In this document: one piece after another, positions 35,691 to 43,457 of the stretch
Layout of the letters: every line of letters starts with the position of its first letter
Position numbering within the stretch: position 1 is the stretch's first letter
Origin: Hyphomicrobiales bacterium
GTDB lineage: Bacteria; Pseudomonadota; Alphaproteobacteria; Rhizobiales; Rhizobiaceae
Length of the DNA: 64,000 bases
Direction: 5' to 3'
Assembly (NCBI GenBank): GCA_017305935.1
Contig: JAFKJU010000006.1
Span: forward strand, 248,001 to 312,000
Notes under the pieces: generated by a model
The model's input: only the letters and a program-made list of their open reading frames with translations
Databases searched by the model: none
What the model was told of the DNA's origin: nothing
Position numbers and translations under genes: made by a program

Positions 35691-36275
35691 CTATTTATAG
35701 ACGCCGACCCAGATGATGATCGTCGGTTCGGTTTTCGACGGATTGCGGGAGCGGTAGGTGGAAGAGCGGTTGAAGCGATAGCTGTCGCCCTCGGCGAGGT
35801 CGAATTTCTCCTCGTCCACCCACAGCTCCAGCCGCCCCTTGAGGATATAGCCGTATTCGGCGCCGGCGGTCGGCACGTTCTTGGGTTCGGTCTCAAGCCC
35901 GGGCTCAAAGGTCGACATCATGAATTCGACGTCGGAATCGAGCTGCGGCGTCAGAAGCTCGGTGCGCGCGCCGCGATGCAGCATGAAACGGCGCTGGCTG
36001 CCGCGCACGATGAAATCCTTCTCCCGCTCGGCATCCGGCTGCTTTTCCTCGAGGTCGACGAACCAGCTCATCGGCACGCCGAAGATCGTACAGGCTGCGT
36101 AGAGGTCTTTCAGCGTCGGTTGGGAGAGGCCGCGTTCGAGCTGACTGACATAGCCGGTCGAGCGGTTCAGACCATCGGCAAGCTGCTGGATGGTGATGCG
36201 GCGGGAGCGGCGCAATTCACGCAGCGTCTTCCCGACATGATCCGGCGTCTTGGCCTCGGCAAGGGATTTGGACAT
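35691..36275 (-). CDS. XRE-family regulator with C-terminal cupin domain
   Basis: A 194-residue regulator. The N-terminal helix-turn-helix is VGKTLRELRRSRRITIQQLA with DGLNRSTGYVSQLERGLSQP (residues about 15-60). The C-terminal cupin has VPTAGAEYGYILKGRLELWV and EGDSYRFNRSSTYRSRN, a small beta-barrel for ligand binding. Relatives (PuuR/SutR type) repress amine or amino-acid catabolic genes. It lies 23 bp upstream of the SDR stop and 108 bp from the next SDR gene. A TTGACTTCAT element (minus strand, 36337-36328) upstream could be its -35 region; the same word precedes the 43373 gene. Confidence 0.88.
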   Translation of the reverse strand: MSKSLAEAKTPDHVGKTLRELRRSRRITIQQLADGLNRSTGYVSQLERGLSQPTLKDLYAACTIFGVPMSWFVDLEEKQPDAEREKDFIVRGSQRRFMLHRGARTELLTPQLDSDVEFMMSTFEPGLETEPKNVPTAGAEYGYILKGRLELWVDEEKFDLAEGDSYRFNRSSTYRSRNPSKTEPTIIIWVGVYK

Positions 36276-36383
36276 CGAAGATAACCTGACAAGTTCACTT
36301 TCATGATGGAATCGAGCAAATACTTCATGAAGTCAATGCCGTCAGCAATTTACCGTCGATCCCGCGCCAGTCGTCCCCACCTG

Positions 36384-37151
36384 TCATCCGAAGGTTCCCG
36401 CCGTCGTGCCCCCGTCGAGCACGTAAACCATGCCGTTGGCATAGCTGGCCTGCGGCGACAGCAGATGCGCCACGGCATCGGCCACCTCCTGCGGCCGGGC
36501 GAAACGGCCGAGCGGCACCCGCCGCTCGTAGAAAGCGCGATCATAGAGGCCGCCGCCTTCCTTCAACAGCGCTTCCGCCATCGGCGTATCGACGAAGGAG
36601 GGGCAGACGACATTGCTGCGCAGCCCTTGCGGCCCGTGATCGAGCGCCATGCAGCGGATCAGGCCGATGACACCATGCTTGGAGGCGCAATAGGCGGCAT
36701 AACCGCGCGAGCCGCGCACGCCGGAATCCGAGCTGATGGCGACGAAGGTGGAAGCCGGGTTGCGCAGCAGATGCGGCACCGCGTGCCGCGCCAGCAGGAA
36801 AGGGCCGGTGAGATTGACGGCAAGCGTCGCCTGCCATGTCTCGTCGGACAGCGTGGTGACGTCGCCCTTGCGGGCGATGCCGGCGGCGGCGACCACGCCG
36901 CCGAGAAAGCCATGGGTCTTGACGGCGCGGCTCACCGCTGCGGCCACATCCGGATCCGACGCGGCATCGCCGACGGTGGCGAGCACGGCCGCGCCCTGTT
37001 CCCGGCAGGTATCGGCAACGGCGGACAAGGCCGGCGCATCGCGATCGAACAGCGTCAGCGCGACGCCGTCCTTCGCCAGCGCAAGCGCGGTCGCGCGCCC
37101 GATCCCGGAGGCCGCTCCGGAGATGAGGATAGAAGTCTCGAACTGCGGCAT
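36384..37151 (-). CDS. SDR oxidoreductase
   Basis: A 255-residue SDR: SGAASGIG, LTLFDRD, AAAGIARKG in place of the usual NNAG, Ser in AISSDSGVRGSRG, catalytic YCASK and SNVVCPSFVDTPMAEALL. ATG at 37151 has GGAGGG just upstream. It starts 10 bp before the livF stop, so it is read as the last gene of the Liv-type transporter operon. The altered NNAG motif (AAAG) may reduce structural support of the fold but the catalytic residues are intact. Confidence 0.84.
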   Translation of the reverse strand: MPQFETSILISGAASGIGRATALALAKDGVALTLFDRDAPALSAVADTCREQGAAVLATVGDAASDPDVAAAVSRAVKTHGFLGGVVAAAGIARKGDVTTLSDETWQATLAVNLTGPFLLARHAVPHLLRNPASTFVAISSDSGVRGSRGYAAYCASKHGVIGLIRCMALDHGPQGLRSNVVCPSFVDTPMAEALLKEGGGLYDRAFYERRVPLGRFARPQEVADAVAHLLSPQASYANGMVYVLDGGTTAGTFG

Positions 37152-37161
37152 GATCCCTCCC

Positions 37162-37863
37162 TCAGGCGCCGAGATAGGCGGCCTTGAGATCGGGATCGTT
37201 GAGCACGTTATGCGCGCCCCCCTCCACCGAGCAGCGCCCGGCATCGATCACATAGGCATAATCGGCGATTTCCAGCGCTACCGCCGCATTCTGCTCGACG
37301 ACGATGAGGCTGATGCCGGATTTCGAGAGCATGATGATGATCTCGAAAATCTGGTTGATGATCTTTGGCGCCAGCCCGAGCGAGGGTTCGTCGAGCATCA
37401 GCAAGTCGGGTGTCGCCATCAGCGAGCGGCCGATGGCCAGCATCTGCTGCTGGCCGCCGCTCATGCGGCTTGCCAGCGAATGGCGGCGCTCTCTAAGGAT
37501 CGGGAACAGGTCGTAGACCTGGGTGCGGATCTCGTCGAAGCTGCGCCCGCGGCCGGGAATATAGCCAGCGAGCAGGTTTTCCTCGACGGTGAGGCGCTGC
37601 AGGATCTGGCGACCCTCCGGGCAATGGGCGAGGCCGAGCCGGGTGATCTCCTCCGGCGGCAGCCCCTTGATCGGCCGTCCCTTGAATTCGATCTCGCCGG
37701 CATAGATCTGCGTCAGGCCGGAAATCGAGCGCAGGGTCGAGGTCTTGCCGGCGCCGTTGGCGCCGATGATGGTGACGATCTCGCCGGCGCGGACTTCGAG
37801 GTCAATGCCGAACAAGACCTGCGTTCGACCGTAACCCGCCTTGAGCCCGGCGACTTTGAGCAA
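37162..37863 (-). CDS. Branched-chain amino-acid-type ABC transporter ATP-binding protein LivF-like
   Basis: A LivF-type ATPase of about 233 residues: Walker A IIGANGAGKTSTLRSISGL, Q-loop HCPEGRQILQRLTVEENL, signature MSGGQQQMLAIGRSLMATPD, Walker B LMLDEPSLGLAPKIINQIFE, and C-terminal NDPDLKAAYLGA. The start is uncertain: TTG at 37863 gives the standard family length and lies inside the 3' end of livG (about 62-bp overlap). No ATG is available near the family N-terminus (LLKVAGLKAGYG). Confidence 0.86.
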   Translation of the reverse strand: MLKVAGLKAGYGRTQVLFGIDLEVRAGEIVTIIGANGAGKTSTLRSISGLTQIYAGEIEFKGRPIKGLPPEEITRLGLAHCPEGRQILQRLTVEENLLAGYIPGRGRSFDEIRTQVYDLFPILRERRHSLASRMSGGQQQMLAIGRSLMATPDLLMLDEPSLGLAPKIINQIFEIIIMLSKSGISLIVVEQNAAVALEIADYAYVIDAGRCSVEGGAHNVLNDPDLKAAYLGA

Positions 37864-38626
37864 GCTTGCGGATGTCGTCGAGTTCTTCCGTGGTTCCAAG
37901 ATAGGCCTCCTGCACTTTTTCGTTGGTGCGCACCAGCTCCGGTGTGCCGGAGCACAGCAGCTCGCCATAGTTCAAGACGTCGATGCGGTCGGAGATCGAC
38001 ATGACCATGTCCATGTCGTGCTCGACGAGGATGATCGCGCGGTCGGCGCGTTTCAGGCTGGCGATCATCGCCGCCATATCCTTGGTTTCGGTGTGGTTGA
38101 GGCCGGCGGCCGGCTCGTCCAGCAATACGATCGGCGCTTCTGTGACGAAGGCGCGCGCCAGTTCCAGCATCTTCTGGCGGCCGTAGGGCAGGTCGCCGGC
38201 AAGCGATTCCGCCACGTCCGACAGGTGGAAGCGGTCGAGGCAGGCGCGGCAGATCGCCAGCCGCTCCGCCTTGCCCATCCGCTTCGCGCCGGTCAGCAGG
38301 CCCGGCCAGGCCTGCGGGAAGAAGCAGACCTCCAGGTTTTCCAGCACCGTCATGGCGTCGAACAGCCGCAGGTTCTGGTAGGTGCGCGCCACGCCGAGCC
38401 GGGCGATGCGGTGCTTCGGCAGCTTGTTCAATGCCGTATTGCCCAGCCGGATCGTGCCGGAGGTGACGCTGTAGGAGCCGGCGATCATGTTGACGACGGT
38501 CGATTTTCCAGCCCCGTTCGGTCCGATGATCGAATAGATCGACCCGACGTCGAAGGAAAGCGACAGGTTTTTGATCGCCACCAGCGAGCCGAAATGCTTG
38601 CTTACGTTTTCGAGGGCGAGAGCCAT
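37802..38626 (-). CDS. Branched-chain amino-acid-type ABC transporter ATP-binding protein LivG-like
   Basis: A 274-residue LivG-type ATPase: Walker A IIGPNGAGKSTVVNMIAGSY, Q-loop ARTYQNLRLFDAMTVLENLE, signature LPYGRQKMLELARAFVTEAP, Walker B VLLDEPAAGLNHTETKDMA, H-loop VEHDMDMVM. It carries about 30 residues beyond the usual YLG end (EELDDIRKLAQSRRAQGG and on), which overlap the livF coding start. Its ATG at 38626 overlaps the expected 3' end of livM. Confidence 0.88.
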   Translation of the reverse strand: MALALENVSKHFGSLVAIKNLSLSFDVGSIYSIIGPNGAGKSTVVNMIAGSYSVTSGTIRLGNTALNKLPKHRIARLGVARTYQNLRLFDAMTVLENLEVCFFPQAWPGLLTGAKRMGKAERLAICRACLDRFHLSDVAESLAGDLPYGRQKMLELARAFVTEAPIVLLDEPAAGLNHTETKDMAAMIASLKRADRAIILVEHDMDMVMSISDRIDVLNYGELLCSGTPELVRTNEKVQEAYLGTTEELDDIRKLAQSRRAQGGLRSNAGLVRH

Positions 38627-39515
38627 AGGGTCCGGACCTTTCGAAGGATGTAGCCGAGGTTGAAGCGCGGCGAGACGAGGCCGCCCGGGCGAAGCACGAT
38701 GACGGTGACCAGCACGACGCCGTAGATCAGCAGGCGATATTGCCGACCCCGCCGATGATGATGATCAGCACCACCAGCAGCGATTCCTGGAAGGTAAAGC
38801 TTTCCGGGCTGACGAAGCGCTGGAACGAGCCGAAGATCACGCCCCCCGCCCCACCGATGGAAGCACTCAGCGCAAAGGCGAGCAACTTCAGCGTCGTGGT
38901 GTTGATGCCGAGGCCGCGCACCACGTCCTGGTCCTCGCGCAGCGCCCGCCAGGCCTTGCCGAGGATCGAGCGCTCCATGAAGTAGACGCCGGCGCAGACG
39001 AGGAAGGCCAGTGCCAGCAGCAGCCAGTAGAAATGCACCGGGCTGGTCAGCGGCAGGCCGAAAATCCTGGCTCGGTCCAGCGCGGCAATCCCCTGCGGCC
39101 CGTTGGTCAGCGAGTCGGCATTGTTGATGGCGATGCGGATGATCTCGCCGAAGCTCAGGGTGACGATGGCGAGATAATCGCCGCGAAGCTTCAGCACCGG
39201 AAAGCCGAGCAGCACACCGGCCAGCGCCCCGACACCCGCTCCGATGAACAGGATGACGATGAACGGCAAGTGGATACCGAACTGGTTGCTGGCCAGCAGC
39301 GCATAGGCGTAGGCGCCCACCGCATAGAAGGCGATGAAGCCGAGATCGAGCAGGCCGGCATAGCCGATCACCAGATTGAGGCCGACGGCGAGGATGATAT
39401 AGATCAGGATGCTGTCGACGACGCGGACATAATAGGGCGACATCTGCGGCACCAGCGCCAGCAGCACCGCGCAGAGCGCCAGCGCCGCCAGTAGCCCGAG
39501 CCGCCTTGCGATCAC
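38602..39515 (-). pseudogene. Frameshifted LivM-like permease gene (internal deletion near 38735-38742)
   Basis: From GTG at 39515 a LivM permease reads normally for 262 residues (helices, GYAGLLDLGFIAFYAVGAYA, EAA-type ALSASIGGAGGVIFGSF, IIIIGGVGNIAC) and then stops at 38727. A second frame continues with the family C-terminus (YRLLIYGVVLVTVIVLRPGG then LVSPRFNLGYILRK) to a stop at 38602, overlapping livG as an intact livM would. Between GGVGNI and YRLLIYG a normal LivM has roughly 20-25 further residues, which are missing. The present span is 914 nt, so 3n+1 nt were lost. The junction holds CAATATCGCC, a possible microhomology. The product would lack the last helix. Real mutation or assembly error are both possible. 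Confidence 0.72.
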
Positions 39516-39529
39516 CGAATTCCCATGGC

Positions 39530-40480
39530 TCAGTAATCCTTCTTGGCAACGGTCGTTTCTTCCGAGACGGTCTCGCCGAGCAGGCCGGCGGGCTTGAACA
39601 GAAGAACGAGGATGAGAACGGCGAAGGCGAAGACATCGCGATATTCGGTGCCGATGAGACCGCCGGAGAGGATCGGCAGGAAGGCCGTGCCAAACGTCTC
39701 GATGGCGCCGAGCAGGAAACCGCCGAGCATGGCCCCGGGAATGGAGCCGATGCCGCCGAGGATCGCCGCCGTGAACGCCTTGAGGCCGATGACCGAGCCC
39801 ATGGTCGGCTGCATGATGCCGTAATAGGAGGCATACATGATGCCGGCCATCGCGCCGAGGCCGGGGCCGATAAAGAAGACCAGGCTGACGGCGCGGTTGA
39901 CGCGGATGCCGAGCAGGCTCGACGTCGTCCAGCTCTCGGAGGCCGCGCGGATCCAGATGCCGAGCCGCGTGCCGTTGACGAATAGCGTCAGCCCGACCAT
40001 CAGCACGATGGCGGCGACGAGAATGCCGACCTGCACCGTCGTCATCATGCCGCCGAGCGCGGCGATCGGTTCGCTCGCAACGATGGCCGGAAAATGCTCC
40101 GGCTGCGGGCCGACGGTGACGCGCACCGCGCTTTGCAGCACGATGGACATGCCGAGCGCGCTCAGCATCGGGGCCAGCCGCCCATAGGCGCGCAAGGGAC
40201 GATAGGCGAAGCGCTCGATGGCGACGCCGAGCAGGCCGACGATCACGAAGCTCGCGACGATGGCGACGGCGGAATCGAGCACCGGCATCAACCCGCCGAT
40301 GCCGACCAGCCCGCTGAACACGAAGGCATAGACGTAAGGGCCGAGCATGAAGAACTCGCCATGGGCGAAGTTGATCAGCCGCATCACGCCATAGACCATG
40401 GTGTAGCCGAGCGCGATGAGGCCATAGATGGCGCCGATGGCGAGCGCGAAGATCAATTGCTGGAGAAAATAGTCGAACAC
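39530..40480 (-). CDS. Branched-chain amino-acid-type ABC transporter permease LivH-like
   Basis: A 316-residue LivH permease. N-terminal FDYFLQQLIFALAIGAIYGL, the family loop NFAHGEFFMLGPYVYA, the EAA region RAASESWTTSSLLGIRVNRA and AAILGGIGSIPGAMLGGFLL, then LIGTEYRDVFAFAVLILVLL. About eight helices. GTG at 40480 has GAGGCG 8 bp upstream and gives the standard N-terminus. It is 14 bp before the livM start. Intact, unlike livM, so transporter failure would come from livM alone. Confidence 0.9.
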   Translation of the reverse strand: MFDYFLQQLIFALAIGAIYGLIALGYTMVYGVMRLINFAHGEFFMLGPYVYAFVFSGLVGIGGLMPVLDSAVAIVASFVIVGLLGVAIERFAYRPLRAYGRLAPMLSALGMSIVLQSAVRVTVGPQPEHFPAIVASEPIAALGGMMTTVQVGILVAAIVLMVGLTLFVNGTRLGIWIRAASESWTTSSLLGIRVNRAVSLVFFIGPGLGAMAGIMYASYYGIMQPTMGSVIGLKAFTAAILGGIGSIPGAMLGGFLLGAIETFGTAFLPILSGGLIGTEYRDVFAFAVLILVLLFKPAGLLGETVSEETTVAKKDY

Positions 40481-40606
40481 GGGGATCGCCTCTGGAGCAA
40501 TTCCGGCGAAGGCGCGGCGACCCGCGGCCCTCGGCCGGCATTGCGGAAAACGAAGAGGGAGAGCCGGCGCTGCCCGCGCCGGCCCCATTGAACATGCGTC
40601 CGTCTG

Positions 40607-41725
40607 TTACTGCTTGATCAGCTCGAACTTGCCGTTCTTGACGACGTAGAGATACATCGGCGCGGTGGTGTTCTCGCCGTTCTCGTCGAAGGCGACCGGG
40701 CCGAGCAGCGTCTCGATCTTCACGTCGTGAAGCTGGGCGAGCACGCCTTCGCGGTCCAGCGATGCCGCCTTCTCGACGGCGGCGGCCATCACCTGCGCAT
40801 TGGCGAAGCCGAGCGAGGCATAGGGGCCGGGAGCGCGGCCGAAGCGGGCCTGGTGGCGCTGGGTAAAATCCTTCAGCTCCGGCGAGGAGTCGTAAGGCGG
40901 AAGCTGGAAGGTCATCAGCGCGCCTTCGGCAGACGCCGCGCCCACCTGGGTGATGAAATCGACGGTGAAGCCGATATCCGGGCCGATGAATTGCGCTTTC
41001 AACCCCTGCTCGCGCATCTGCTTGAGGAACAAAGCAAGCTGCGGCATGCCGGCGCCCATATAGACGACATCGGGATTTTCGAGCTTGATCGAAGCGATCA
41101 GGGCTGAGAAATCGACGTCCTCGGGATTGGCGCCGAAGGTGCCGGCGACGGTGCCGCCGCCTTTTTCGATATTGTCCTTGAACACGCCTGCGATGCCTTG
41201 GCCGAAGACGGTCTTGTCATGCACCAGCACCGCCTTCTTCAGGCCGAGCTTTTCGGTGACGTATTTGGCCGGCAGGGCGCCTTGCACGAAATCGTTGGCG
41301 ACCGGGCGCACGACGGTCTTGAAGCCCATGCGCATCAGTTCCGGATTGGTGGCCGGCACGACCTGCGGCATGCCGCATTCGGAATAGATGTCGAGGGCCG
41401 GCATGGTGACGCCGCTGTTCATGTGGCCGATGACGCCGATCACGGCGCTGTCGTCGCAGAATTGCTGGGCGACGAGCGTGCCCTGGCGCGGATCGGCGCG
41501 GTCGTCGAGCGGCCGGAAGACGATCTTGTTGCCCTTGATACCGCCCTTTTCGTTGAGCTGGTCGAAATAGAGCTGGGCGCCGTCGATCTGCGACTGCCCG
41601 AATTCGGCTTGGGCGCCGGACATGGGGGCGCTGCCGCCAAGCACGATGTCGGCGGCGAGTGCCGGCAGGACGCTGGATGCCAAGAGCAGCGCAGCGGCGG
41701 AAAGAAGGATACGGGTTCTGTTCAT
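40607..41725 (-). CDS. Branched-chain amino-acid-type ABC transporter substrate-binding protein LivK-like
   Basis: A 372-residue type I periplasmic binding protein. Signal peptide MNRTRILLSAAALLLASSVL then PALAAD. Mature part begins IVLGGSAPMSGAQAEFGQSQ and continues with IGHMNSGVTMPALDIYSECG, then PQVVPATNPELMRMGF, the Ser/Thr contact region of leucine-type binders. First gene of a livK-H-M-G-F-SDR operon; the 138 bp upstream, to the next SDR gene, hold its promoter. Liv-type systems also carry urea, amides and aromatic acids, so the ligand is open. Confidence 0.9.
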   Translation of the reverse strand: MNRTRILLSAAALLLASSVLPALAADIVLGGSAPMSGAQAEFGQSQIDGAQLYFDQLNEKGGIKGNKIVFRPLDDRADPRQGTLVAQQFCDDSAVIGVIGHMNSGVTMPALDIYSECGMPQVVPATNPELMRMGFKTVVRPVANDFVQGALPAKYVTEKLGLKKAVLVHDKTVFGQGIAGVFKDNIEKGGGTVAGTFGANPEDVDFSALIASIKLENPDVVYMGAGMPQLALFLKQMREQGLKAQFIGPDIGFTVDFITQVGAASAEGALMTFQLPPYDSSPELKDFTQRHQARFGRAPGPYASLGFANAQVMAAAVEKAASLDREGVLAQLHDVKIETLLGPVAFDENGENTTAPMYLYVVKNGKFELIKQ

Positions 41726-41863
41726 GTGGTTCCCCTTTTTCGTCTTGCTGAGATTGCTTGCACGGAACTCCCATCCGGGCAACGCATCTGTGAAATTACA
41801 TGACACATTCTTCACGACAGTGATTGGGCATGCGACTACCCTGAGTTTACGGCTCCACCCTCC

Positions 41864-42652
41864 TCATCTCGCGAGATAGCCGCCATCGACCGCCAGCACA
41901 TGGCCGGTGGTCATGGCAGAGGCCGGACCGGCGAGGAAGATCATGGCGGACGCCACCTCCTCCGGCTCGGCCAGACGCCCCAGCGGCGTCAGGCTGCGGA
42001 TCGTGTTCATCTGTCCGGCATCGGCCATCAGCGGCTCGATCAGCGGCGTCCTCACCCAGGTCGGCGCCACCGCATTGACGCGGATGCCGTTTCCGGCCCA
42101 TTCGACGGCCAGCGTGCGCGTCAGGTTCACGACGCCCGCCTTGGTCGTCTGGTAGGAAATGTTCGGGTGCAGGCCGCCGCCCGAATAACTCATGATCGAG
42201 GCGGTGTTGATCACCGCGCCCGGCGCGCCGCGGCCGATCCAGGATCGGGCGGCAGTGCGCGAGCAGAGGAACAGACCGGTCAGATTGACCGAGACGACCC
42301 GGTTCCAGTCCTCCAGCGCCAGTTCCGTCGAGGGACGGCGGATGGAAATGCCGGCATTGTTGATCAGCACGTCCAGCCCGCCCGCCACGCGCTCGGCCTG
42401 CGCAAAGACGGCAAGGACCGCGGCCTCGTCGGTGACGTCGAGCGCGAAGGCGCTGGCCGCGCCGCCGGCATTCGCCACCTCGCGGCAGACGGCTTCGGCC
42501 GCCGCCGCATCGCGGTCGAGGACCACCACATGCGCTCCGAAGGCGGCGAACATCAGGGCCGCCGCGCGGCCGATGCCGCCACCGCCACCGGTGATGAAGA
42601 CCCGCTTTTCATCGAGCCTGAACATCGCTTCGGGGGTTTTTGCATGCGGCAT
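41864..42652 (-). CDS. SDR oxidoreductase
   Basis: A 262-residue classical SDR: TGGGGGIG, VVLDRD (Asp for NAD), NNAGISIRRP, Ser in NTASIMSYSGGG, catalytic YQTTK, NAVAPTWVRTPLIEPL. ATG at 42652 has GGGAGGG 4 bp upstream; ATG at 42625 is an in-frame alternative close to the family N-terminus. 25 bp from the acetoacetate-decarboxylase-family gene, so likely cotranscribed with it. Substrate unknown. Confidence 0.85.
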   Translation of the reverse strand: MPHAKTPEAMFRLDEKRVFITGGGGGIGRAAALMFAAFGAHVVVLDRDAAAAEAVCREVANAGGAASAFALDVTDEAAVLAVFAQAERVAGGLDVLINNAGISIRRPSTELALEDWNRVVSVNLTGLFLCSRTAARSWIGRGAPGAVINTASIMSYSGGGLHPNISYQTTKAGVVNLTRTLAVEWAGNGIRVNAVAPTWVRTPLIEPLMADAGQMNTIRSLTPLGRLAEPEEVASAMIFLAGPASAMTTGHVLAVDGGYLAR

Positions 42653-42677
42653 GTCACCCTCCCCGGGAAAGGCGCCC

Positions 42678-43373
42678 TCAGCCGACGATCTTGCCGAAGG
42701 CGAGGACGAAGTTGGCGACGATCATTTCCGCCCCGACGATTTCGCGGATTTGGAAATCCGAGAAAGGATCGCTGGCATTGCCGCCGACCTTGATCGCGGC
42801 AGTGCCGAAGGCATGGCGCAACGTCTCGGACTGGCCGAGCGAGTTCTCGATGATCTGGGTTTCGACGGCAGCGCCTTCCGGCGAGGGAATGATGCGCGTC
42901 TGGAAGCGCGGATGCAGCGCCGGCTTGTCGAAGGCCGGTCCGTCGGCCTTGAAGTCGATCTCGATCAGCGAAGTGCCGCGGCGCGAGAGTTTTGCCGAGA
43001 TCGCGGTCTCGGTGGCGTTCCAGGCGACTTCACCCATCTTTTTCGGATAGCCCCAGACCTCACGGCCGACAGCCATGGAGTCGTCGTTGGTGACGATTTC
43101 GTAGAGCACATGGCCGCCGGGACGACCCTGGTAGCTCATCGGCACGACGATGCCGCCCTCGGCATAGGAGCCGAGCGAGCCGCCGGCCGGCACGTCCATG
43201 ATGAAGAACTCGATCACGTCTCCCCGGATATCGAACTGCGCCGGAAGCGCGGCGCGGATCGCCGCCTCGTCGACACGGCAGAAGACGCTGACCTTGCTGA
43301 ACGCCTTGTAGTCGAACGGGGGCGCCTGGTAGAGCGGCGCGCGCTGCGGGAGGGTGTAGGCCTGCTGGGACAT
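42678..43373 (-). CDS. Acetoacetate decarboxylase family protein (copy 1)
   Basis: A 231-residue ADC-fold protein. The N-terminal part reads VSVFCRVDEAAIRAALPAQF, the core GREVWGYPKKMGEVAW contains the predicted Schiff-base Lys, with Glu just before, and SLIEIDFKADG follows. ADC uses an enamine Lys to decarboxylate beta-keto acids; many relatives act on other oxo-acids or as aldolase-like enzymes. First gene of the minus-strand pair with the SDR; upstream sequence carries a TTGACT element with a 17-bp spacer to TGAAAT (43438 down to about 43410). One of three ADC paralogues within 12 kb. Confidence 0.88.
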   Translation of the reverse strand: MSQQAYTLPQRAPLYQAPPFDYKAFSKVSVFCRVDEAAIRAALPAQFDIRGDVIEFFIMDVPAGGSLGSYAEGGIVVPMSYQGRPGGHVLYEIVTNDDSMAVGREVWGYPKKMGEVAWNATETAISAKLSRRGTSLIEIDFKADGPAFDKPALHPRFQTRIIPSPEGAAVETQIIENSLGQSETLRHAFGTAAIKVGGNASDPFSDFQIREIVGAEMIVANFVLAFGKIVG

Positions 43374-43432
43374 GGGGGCTGGTCTTTCCTGTCTGTTCTG
43401 ATCTAACGGATTTCACACTAATGAAAAAATGA

Positions 43433-43438
43433 AGTCAA
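43433..43438 (-). promoter_or_regulatory. Possible sigma-70 -35 element TTGACT upstream of ADC copy 1
   Basis: On the minus strand TTGACT (43438-43433) is followed after 17 bp by TGAAAT, a plausible -35/-10 pair about 40 bp before the ADC start. The enclosing 11-mer ATTGACTTCAT recurs upstream of the XRE-cupin gene (36337-36327), but there no good -10 follows, so the shared word may instead be a regulator site. Confidence 0.35.
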
Positions 43439-43457
43439 TATTTCATTTGAGTGATTT

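Noticed and set aside
37162-37968. LivF start at 37968 with an N-terminal extension of about 35 residues
   Set aside because: The extension is a shifted reading of livG and resembles no LivF; the TTG at 37863 gives family length.
38727-40595. A 622-codon open frame that would fuse LivH and LivM
   Set aside because: The LivH part is out of frame; only the segment after 39515 encodes LivM. Normal separate genes explain it better.
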